Notes under the pieces: generated by a model
What the model saw: the letters and a program-made list of their open reading frames with translations, nothing else
What the model was told of the DNA's origin: nothing
Databases searched by the model: none
Source of the DNA: an uncultured Collinsella sp.
Lineage (GTDB): Bacteria > Actinomycetota > Coriobacteriia > Coriobacteriales > Coriobacteriaceae
NCBI GenBank assembly: GCA_900552345.1
Contig: URZN01000112.1
Span: 1-5,378, forward strand
Length of the DNA: 5,378 nt
Direction of reading: 5' to 3'
Position numbers and translations under genes: made by a program
Shown here: positions 1 through 4,683 of the stretch, piece by piece
Layout: each line of letters opens with the position of its first letter
Position numbering within the stretch: the first letter of the stretch is position 1

Positions 1-3
1 CCG

Positions 4-37
4 GTCTCGTGGGCTCGGAGATGTGTATAAGAGACAG
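4..37 (+). other. Nextera transposase adapter (sequencing artefact)
   Basis: These 34 bases match the Illumina Nextera read-2 adapter exactly as I know it. They end in the 19-bp Tn5 mosaic end AGATGTGTATAAGAGACAG at 19-37. Bases 1-3 are probably the tail of the sample index. This is library construct, not genome: biological sequence starts at 38. It truncates the ribokinase gene, and any open reading frame running through it is artificial. Confidence 0.97.
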
Positions 38-465
38 ATATCGCCAGCGTCTCCGTCGAGCCCATCGGCCACCAGGTGCCTCAGCGCGCAGGCAACGTCC
101 TCGCCCGCGAGCGCATGGTTGGCGCCCGGCGACAACACGATGCGGTTGTCGCCCTCGCAGCGAATGATGGTCGCCGTGCCCGTCTCCACGTCATCGCGAC
201 GCGCCACAAACTCAACGCCCACGCCAGCATCTTGGAGCCCCGCCACGAGCGATGCACCGAACGCGTCGCGGCCGACCGCGCCAATCATGCACGTGCGCGC
301 ACCCATGCGCGCGGCGGCGACGGCCTGGTTAGCGCCCTTGCCACCGGCGTTGGTGATAAAACCGCTGCCACCGACGGTCTCACCCGCGCGCGGCATGCGC
401 TCGCACGCCACCGAAAGGTCCATGTTCATGCTGCCGAACACCGCAACGATGCCGCGATCTGCCAT
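38..465 (-). CDS. rbsK: Ribokinase, PfkB family (N-terminal 142 codons; 3' part missing)
   Basis: Probable ribokinase, a cytoplasmic enzyme that phosphorylates D-ribose with ATP to ribose-5-phosphate. The translation starts [19 protein letters not shown] and shows the family landmarks in order: N14-x-D16 sugar-binding start, P25-x-x-GET (25-30), the PfkB signature G41-G-K-G-A-N-Q47 followed by AVAAARMGA, an [10 protein letters not shown] stretch (61-70), ETGTA near 94-98, and the LSPGANHAL segment (111-119). The ATG at 463-465 is preceded by a near-perfect Shine-Dalgarno AGGAGG at 471-476 with 5-nt spacing. A full ribokinase is about 300 residues, so roughly half is present. The ATP-binding and catalytic GAGD region is missing because the sequence runs into the adapter at 37. 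Other PfkB sugar kinases are possible, but the GGKGANQ/GAN pattern favours ribokinase. Transcription diverges from the acyltransferase gene. Confidence 0.93.
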
Positions 466-528
466 GGAAACCTCCTCATCTGCGGGCCTTATGCCCACCG
501 TCGGCCGTCGATCGTGCACTCTCGCACC

Positions 529-557
529 TCTATAACTTTAGTTCACTTTGATGTGAA
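529..557 (-). promoter_or_regulatory. Probable sigma-70-type promoter of rbsK
   Basis: On the minus strand, TTCACA (552-557, 5/6 to the -35 consensus) and TATAGA (529-534, 4/6 to the -10) are separated by 17 nt. Transcription would start near 522 and leave a leader of about 57 nt before the rbsK ATG. The call rests on pattern and position only. Confidence 0.5.
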
Positions 558-558
558 C
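541..558. promoter_or_regulatory. Inverted-repeat operator candidate over the rbsK promoter
   Basis: GTTCAC-N6-GTGAAC is a perfect 6+6 bp dyad. It covers the -35 box and part of the spacer of the predicted rbsK promoter, which is a typical repressor position. The binding protein is unknown; a LacI- or GntR-type sugar regulator would be natural for ribose genes. The site could also influence the divergent acyltransferase gene, whose start lies about 95 bp away. Confidence 0.4.
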
Positions 559-606
559 GCGCCCTTGAGGTTGCGCCAGCAGCAAGCATTCACAGGAGCA
601 GGCAGC

Positions 607-612
607 TACAAT
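607..612 (+). promoter_or_regulatory. Possible -10 box for the acyltransferase gene
   Basis: TACAAT (5/6 to TATAAT) lies 39 bp before the ATG at 652, a sensible distance for a short leader. I find no convincing -35 hexamer at 16-18 bp upstream, so this is only a candidate. Confidence 0.22.
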
Positions 613-651
613 GAATATGTGCTGATTATCCTCGTCATTGGATGATGTTTT

Positions 652-2868
652 ATGGAACAATTCCCACCATCGAACCCACGCGGCCCGCGCCGCGCGCCCG
701 ATAACCAGGCCCCGCACGAACGCCCGCGCACCGACCGCCGCGCCGACGAGTCGCGACGTGGCCCGAGCCCGCATCGAACGCCCACCAACAAGGGCGCCCA
801 CACCAACAGCGCCGCAAAAGAACAGGCGCCCGCTCGTCCCAAGTCCCGCTACATTCCTGCGCTCGACGGCCTGCGCACGCTTGCCGTCGTCGCGGTGGTG
901 CTCTATCACCTCAACCTCACGTGGGCTCAGGGCGGCCTGCTCGGCGTCACGATCTTCTTTGTGCTTTCGGGCTATCTGATCACGCGCTTGCTGCTCAACG
1001 AAGTCGCTAAGACCGGCCGCATCGACCTTAAGAGCTTCTGGATTCGCCGCATCCGTCGCCTGGTCCCCGCCGTGGTAACGGTAGTGTTCGTGACCTGTGC
1101 GCTGTGTACCATCTTTAACCACGTGATGCTCACCAAGATGCGCCCCGACATCCTGCCGTCGCTGCTGTTCTTCAACAACTGGTGGCAGATTGCCCAAAAC
1201 GTCTCGTACTTCAATGCTCTGGGCGACCCCTCGCCGCTCACGCACTTTTGGTCGCTTGCCATCGAGGAACAGTTCTACCTGATTTGGCCGCCACTGCTGT
1301 TTGCCATGGTATCCATGCATGTAAGCAAGCCCAACACGCGCCGCGTGGTTCTGGGCTTGGCTGCTGTCTCCGCCATCGCCATGATGGTGCTCTATAACCC
1401 CGCCGCCGACCCCAGCCGCGTGTACTACGGCACCGACACCCGTGTGTTCTCGCTGCTGCTGGGTGCCTGGATGGCCTTTATCCCCGATCGCGACCTGGCG
1501 CCGGTGCGTCTCGCTCATCGTTTGGGGCTCAATCGCTTGGCTGGCGCCGCCAAGCACGGCAAGAACGCCGAGGGCAAGCCTGGCGAGAAGGCCGACGAAG
1601 CAGCCGAGACCGCCCCGGCACAGCCGAGCGCCCTCGTGCGTTTTTGGTCCTCGCCCGCATCCATCGATGTGTTGGGCGTCGTGGGTCTGGTTGGCCTTGC
1701 CGCCATGGTCGCGCTCACCAACGGCTACACCGCCTTCCAGTATCGCGGAGGCACGCTGCTGTGCTCGATCCTCACACTCATGGTCATCGCGGCCTGCGTG
1801 CAGCCCCAGGGAATGGTTGCCCGCGCGCTATCCGCCGAGCCGCTCGTATGGGTTGGCAAGCGCTCGTACAGCATCTACCTGTGGCACTATCCCCTGCTGT
1901 TGCTTATGAACCCGGTCGCCAACATCAACGATACACCGTGGTGGCAGTACATTTTGCAGGTGCTGTTGGTGGTCGCCGTGGCCGAATGCTCATATCGCTT
2001 TATCGAGACGCCGTTTAGAAAGGGCGCCTTTGGGCGCACCGTATCCGAGTTCCGCGACGGCACCGCCACGCCCGCCAACTGGGTGCGCGCGCACGTCCCT
2101 GCCTGCGCAGCCTGCGCTGTCGTGTTGGTCGTTGCACTGGGCGGCCTGATCTTTGTGCCCGAGACGTCTGCGCTGAGCGGCGAGGGCGCCGAAGTTCTGA
2201 ACAAGGAAGCCAAGAACGCCGCACCCACCGACCAGCAGGCGGCCGACGACACCGACAAGGACAACGACGGCTTCCCCGACGGCTCCTACGACCTGTTGAT
2301 GATCGGTGACTCCGTGTCGCTGCGCGCCGTTGATTCCTTTGACGGCGTGTTCCCGCACAGCCATATCGATGCCGAAAAGGGCCGCCAGTTCGATGCGGGC
2401 CGTGCGACATTTGAGGGCTATCTTCAACAGAACCTTGCCGGCAAGATCGTGGTCTTTGCGCTGGGCACCAACGGCTTGGTAACCGACGACCAAATCGACG
2501 CCATCATGGCCGATGCAGGAGATAAGCGTATTGTGGTGTTTGTGAACACGCGCAGCCCGCAGCCGTGGGTTGGCTCTACCAACCAGGCCATCGCCAACGC
2601 CGCTACGCGCTACAAGAACGTACGCGTTATCGACTGGTACGGATACAGTGCCAACCGCAACGACCTGTTCGATGGCGATGGCACGCATCTATCGACCACT
2701 GGCGTGACTGAGTACCTCAACTTGATCCACGATGCCGTCAAGAAGGACCTGCCCGTACACCCCGAGGATCACGTCAACGATCCGCAGCCGGCAGCCGTCA
2801 AGTCTGCCACCGACGCACTCGTCAATGCGCTCGCTCTCAAGCCGCACAAGCTGGGCACCGACAAGTAA
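652..2868 (+). CDS. OatA-like membrane acyltransferase with C-terminal SGNH domain
   Basis: A 738-residue membrane protein that probably moves acyl (typically acetyl) groups across the membrane onto a cell-envelope sugar polymer, as OatA does for peptidoglycan; the substrate here is unknown. Residues 1-65 are a Pro/Arg-rich, apparently disordered, presumably cytoplasmic tail. Residues about 66-465 form the multi-helix acyltransferase-3 domain, with D72-G-L-R75, the conserved H86 of VVLYH, RRIRRLVPA (132-140) and HFWSLAIEEQFY (198-209). A charged insert of about 28 residues sits at 299-326. A further helix (about 480-505) leads to the outside SGNH domain: GDSV with nucleophile S554, the GTN block at 605-607, and DGTH with D676 and H679. 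A D-rich loop at 535-543 resembles a calcium-binding repeat. The ATG is preceded by GGATGA (640-645) at 6 nt, and an in-frame stop at 643-645 rules out earlier starts. It is longer than typical OatA (about 600-650) because of the tail and insert. The family is certain, the substrate is not. Confidence 0.95.
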   Translation: MEQFPPSNPRGPRRAPDNQAPHERPRTDRRADESRRGPSPHRTPTNKGAHTNSAAKEQAPARPKSRYIPALDGLRTLAVVAVVLYHLNLTWAQGGLLGVTIFFVLSGYLITRLLLNEVAKTGRIDLKSFWIRRIRRLVPAVVTVVFVTCALCTIFNHVMLTKMRPDILPSLLFFNNWWQIAQNVSYFNALGDPSPLTHFWSLAIEEQFYLIWPPLLFAMVSMHVSKPNTRRVVLGLAAVSAIAMMVLYNPAADPSRVYYGTDTRVFSLLLGAWMAFIPDRDLAPVRLAHRLGLNRLAGAAKHGKNAEGKPGEKADEAAETAPAQPSALVRFWSSPASIDVLGVVGLVGLAAMVALTNGYTAFQYRGGTLLCSILTLMVIAACVQPQGMVARALSAEPLVWVGKRSYSIYLWHYPLLLLMNPVANINDTPWWQYILQVLLVVAVAECSYRFIETPFRKGAFGRTVSEFRDGTATPANWVRAHVPACAACAVVLVVALGGLIFVPETSALSGEGAEVLNKEAKNAAPTDQQAADDTDKDNDGFPDGSYDLLMIGDSVSLRAVDSFDGVFPHSHIDAEKGRQFDAGRATFEGYLQQNLAGKIVVFALGTNGLVTDDQIDAIMADAGDKRIVVFVNTRSPQPWVGSTNQAIANAATRYKNVRVIDWYGYSANRNDLFDGDGTHLSTTGVTEYLNLIHDAVKKDLPVHPEDHVNDPQPAAVKSATDALVNALALKPHKLGTDK

Positions 2869-2891
2869 CGCGCAGCCAAATCTGCTTACAC

Positions 2892-2929
2892 CCGCAGGGG
2901 GCGTCGGCCGTGGCCGACGCCCCCTGCGG
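2892..2929 (+). terminator. Long GC-rich hairpin after the acyltransferase gene
   Basis: A perfect 18-bp inverted repeat (arms 2892-2909 and 2912-2929) with only GT between the arms begins 23 bp after the stop codon. Position and stability fit a transcription terminator for the acyltransferase mRNA. No U-tract follows on either strand. Release may therefore rely on Rho or NusG-type factors, or the hairpin may mainly protect the 3' end. A weak second hairpin (GGGA/TCCC, 2936-2946, then TTT) follows immediately. Confidence 0.65.
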
Positions 2930-3100
2930 CAGTTAGGGATGCTCCCTTTGTACCAGCACCTGGAAGCACTCCTGGCGCAGCCAATGAAGACCTCTACGGA
3001 TGAATTCCAAGCCGCTCCGCCCCTCCAGACATCGTTTCCGTGCCTCGCACCTGCCCCAAACAATCAAAACAAGCCCTTTTCGCCACGACCTCAAAGGTCT
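2930..3100. other. Intergenic stretch, no convincing gene
   Basis: This is the left part of the gap between convergent transcription units. It contains no RNA gene I recognise. A minus-strand frame of about 61 codons (2933-3118) is open with a TTG start, but it has no Shine-Dalgarno, and I recognise no domain in its Arg/Cys-rich translation. I do not call it a gene. The right edge (from 3073) forms a hairpin described separately. Confidence 0.5.
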
Positions 3101-3116
3101 GTGGGCAAAAAAGGGC
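3058..3116 (-). terminator. Imperfect hairpin with T-rich tail (weak terminator candidate)
   Basis: Arms at about 3073-3090 and 3096-3116 pair imperfectly around the loop TCAAA: GACC/GGTC is the inner stem, GCCAC/GTGGGC the middle and GCCCTTTT/AAAAAAGGGC the outer. Read on the minus strand, the hairpin is followed by TTGTTTTGATTGTTT, a loose U-rich tail. It could stop minus-strand read-through from the repeat-bounded segment or the Nramp operon. Its right arm is also the outer half of the left inverted repeat. Confidence 0.35.
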
Positions 3117-3132
3117 AAATATGAGTACTGTT
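3101..3132 (+). repeat. Left 32-bp inverted repeat
   Basis: Reverse complement of 3299-3330 at 30 of 32 positions; the two mismatches fall at 3113 and 3115. The inner 17 bp (CAAATATGAGTACTGTT, 3116-3132) and the outer 12 bp (GTGGGCAAAAAA) are identical to the partner. Similarity stops abruptly on both sides. Confidence 0.9.
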
Positions 3133-3224
3133 ACCATTTTAGTAGCAGGCAAAACCAACCGAATTGACGTTCGGGCGACCCCTACAGCCCCCTAAAGCAG
3201 CCAACCTGACTGGTTTAAGGCGTA

Positions 3225-3252
3225 TTGAAGCCAATTTTAATGAACATACTAT
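3225..3252 (+). promoter_or_regulatory. Weak promoter-like pair inside the repeat-bounded segment
   Basis: TTGAAG (3225-3230, 4/6) and TACTAT (3247-3252, 4/6) are 16 nt apart on the plus strand, and the -10 box falls inside the palindrome at 3239-3266. No gene lies downstream on this strand; transcription would run antisense into the Nramp gene. AT-rich DNA produces such pairs by chance, so this is tentative. Confidence 0.2.
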
Positions 3253-3266
3253 AGGTTATGTTCATT
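3239..3266. promoter_or_regulatory. 28-bp palindrome with 10-bp arms (operator or hairpin)
   Basis: AATGAACATA-N8-TATGTTCATT has perfect 10-bp arms. The A/T-rich composition and 8-bp spacer look more like a dimeric repressor site than a stable terminator, and no T-run follows immediately on either strand. No gene start lies nearby, so its role is unclear. It sits within the repeat-bounded segment, nearer its right end. Confidence 0.45.
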
Positions 3267-3298
3267 ATCTTTTTGGATGTAAATGCTGTTCACTTAGC

Positions 3299-3330
3299 AA
3301 CAGTACTCATATTTGGCATTTTTTGCCCAC
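3299..3330 (-). repeat. Right 32-bp inverted repeat
   Basis: Partner of the left repeat, beginning with the 17-bp core AACAGTACTCATATTTG (3299-3315). In this copy GGCA-TTTTT-TGCC (3315-3327) can also fold on itself, which the left copy cannot do because of its two substitutions. Confidence 0.9.
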
Positions 3331-3357
3331 CGCCATATAACTAACGCCCTATAGCAG

Positions 3358-3394
3358 ACAAAAAACAGGCCGCAGCCCATCGCTGCGGCCTGTT
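3358..3394 (-). terminator. Intrinsic terminator of the MgtE-like/Nramp operon
   Basis: A perfect 13-bp stem (AACAGGCCGCAGC at 3364-3376 pairing with 3382-3394) has a 5-nt loop. On the minus strand it is followed directly by a T-run (complement of the A-run 3360-3365), then GTC. It lies 18 bp past the Nramp stop codon and is a textbook Rho-independent terminator for this operon. Confidence 0.93.
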
Positions 3395-3412
3395 CGGAGG
3401 CAAAAGTGGGCG

Positions 3413-4675
3413 CTACGCGCCGTAGCCCATCGCTTGCAGCACAAACATGACGACCGTCAGCACCGTAATCACGCCGATAGTCGCCCAAGTGAGCACGTTC
3501 CATACGCGGCCGTTGCGGTTGGCGCCCATAATGTGGCGATCCGCCGCGATAACCACCTGAAATACCAGGACTACGGGCAGCAGCACGCCGTTGATGACCT
3601 GCGAGGTCATCATAATCTGGAACAAATCGACGCCAGGCATGAGCACCAACACGGCAGAAATGCCGATGATGGCCGTAATGATGCCGCGGTAAACCGGGGC
3701 CTCGTCCCAGCTGCGATCGGCGCCGCGCTCCCAACCAAAAGCCTCGCAGATGGCACTCGACGTAACGCCCGGCAGCACGCAGGCAGCCAAAAAGCTCGCT
3801 GCGACCAGGCCCGAGGCAAACAACACCGTGGACCACTGGCCCGCGATGGGCTCCAGCGCGCGGGCGGCATCGGCGGCATCGCTAATCTGAATACCCGCCG
3901 GGAACAGCACCGTACCGGTCGTGATGATAATGAAGCCCGCAATGATATCAGCAGCGATCGAGCCGCTCACGGTATCAATACGCTGCAGCACGATGTCGTC
4001 TTCGCCCGCATTCTTATCGACCACGTTGTTCTGAGCCAAGAAGATCATCCACGGCGCGATGGTGGTACCGATTGTTGCGACCACAAGCGACACGTAACTG
4101 GGATCGTTCTGAATATTGGGGACGACCAAGTCGACCGCGACCTCGCCCCAGTTGGGGCCGGCCATAAACGCGGCGACGATGTAGGTCACGAACACGCAGC
4201 TTACCAGCAGCAAAATCTTCTCGATACGCTGGAAACTGCCCGACATGGTAAGCATCCACACCAGCAACGCCACGAGCGGCACCGAGATGCTCGCCGGCAC
4301 GCCAAAGAGGGCAAGGCCGCTCGCGATACCCGCAAACTCCGAAATGGTCACGGCTGTGTTGGCGATCAACAGCGCCGCCATGGCCAGCACGCTCCTGCGC
4401 ACGCCAAAGCGCTCGCGAATGAGCGACGCCAGGCCCTTACCCGTGACGCATCCGCAGCGCGCCGCGGTCTCCTGCGTCACGATAAGCAGCACGGTCATGA
4501 CGGGAAGCATCCAGAGCATCTTATAGCCATAGCTGGCGCCCGCGCTGGAATACGTGGCGATGCCGCCGGCGTCATTGCCCGAAAGCGCCGCCAGAAGACC
4601 GGGGCCCATGGCGCCAAAGATGGCCGCGATGGTCAGCTTTTGCTTGGTGCTCGCCTTTTGCTTCGTGTTTTGCAC
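3413..4675 (-). CDS. Nramp-family divalent metal transporter, NRMT-type (probably Mg2+)
   Basis: A 420-residue polytopic membrane protein of the Nramp (SLC11/MntH) fold, expected to import divalent cations. TM1 (about 16-41) reads GPGLLAALSGNDAGGIAT: the metal-binding Asp (D35) is kept, but the canonical DPGN is D-A-G-G (35-38). TM6 has GTTIAPWM, placing I206-A207-P208-W209 where Mn/Fe importers have the Met-Pro-His motif. Loss of the thioether ligand is the known hallmark of NRAMP-related Mg2+ transporters, characterised in Eggerthella lenta, so Mg2+ (perhaps Mn2+) is the likely substrate. I chose the GTG at 4673-4675, 8 bp after the upstream stop, with AGGTGG (4680-4685) as ribosome site. 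An upstream ATG at 4736-4738 would overlap the MgtE-like gene by 55 bp and add a His/Gly-rich tail unlike the family. Co-transcribed with the MgtE-like gene and ended by the terminator at 3358-3394. Confidence 0.92.
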   Translation of the reverse strand: MQNTKQKASTKQKLTIAAIFGAMGPGLLAALSGNDAGGIATYSSAGASYGYKMLWMLPVMTVLLIVTQETAARCGCVTGKGLASLIRERFGVRRSVLAMAALLIANTAVTISEFAGIASGLALFGVPASISVPLVALLVWMLTMSGSFQRIEKILLLVSCVFVTYIVAAFMAGPNWGEVAVDLVVPNIQNDPSYVSLVVATIGTTIAPWMIFLAQNNVVDKNAGEDDIVLQRIDTVSGSIAADIIAGFIIITTGTVLFPAGIQISDAADAARALEPIAGQWSTVLFASGLVAASFLAACVLPGVTSSAICEAFGWERGADRSWDEAPVYRGIITAIIGISAVLVLMPGVDLFQIMMTSQVINGVLLPVVLVFQVVIAADRHIMGANRNGRVWNVLTWATIGVITVLTVVMFVLQAMGYGA

Positions 4676-4683
4676 GCGACCAC

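Larger units (their letters stand above)
3101..3330. mobile_element. MITE-like 230-bp segment bounded by 32-bp inverted repeats
   Basis: The ends at 3101-3132 and 3299-3330 are inverted copies of each other, and the 166 bp between them are visibly more AT-rich than the flanking genes. There is no transposase and no credible coding region; the longest ATG frame inside is 24 codons at 3121-3195. Size, terminal repeats, lack of coding and insertion in a convergent intergenic gap fit a miniature inverted-repeat element. However, I see no clear target-site duplication (left flank GGTCT, right flank CGCCA). Alternatives are a paired regulatory site or a structured RNA. An internal palindrome lies at 3239-3266. 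Confidence 0.42.

Noticed and set aside
23..535. Plus-strand frames starting in or near the adapter (23-535 and 76-645)
   Set aside because: One begins inside the adapter; both are antisense to a clear ribokinase, and their translations show no family features.
538..1557. 339-codon open frame on the minus strand, opposite the acyltransferase start
   Set aside because: Low-complexity His/Gly/Ala/Arg translation with no recognisable domain. It covers the conserved acyltransferase motifs on the other strand and the promoter region of rbsK.
1990..2688. 232-codon open frame on the minus strand within the acyltransferase gene
   Set aside because: Shadow of the SGNH region; Val/Gly/Ala-rich with no domain, and the plus strand carries the full catalytic triad.
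3121..3195. 24-codon ATG frame inside the repeat-bounded segment
   Set aside because: There is no Shine-Dalgarno. The equivalent ATG in the right repeat stops after six codons, so the shared ATG-AGT-ACT-GTT is better explained by repeat conservation than by coding.
3101..3330. CRISPR array or attachment site
   Set aside because: Only two copies, in inverted orientation; no regular spacers, cas genes, integrase or tRNA gene in the window.
2869..3412. Mg2+ riboswitch or other known structured leader
   Set aside because: The region lies 3' of both flanking genes, not upstream. Any leader of the Mg operon would be beyond the right edge of the window.
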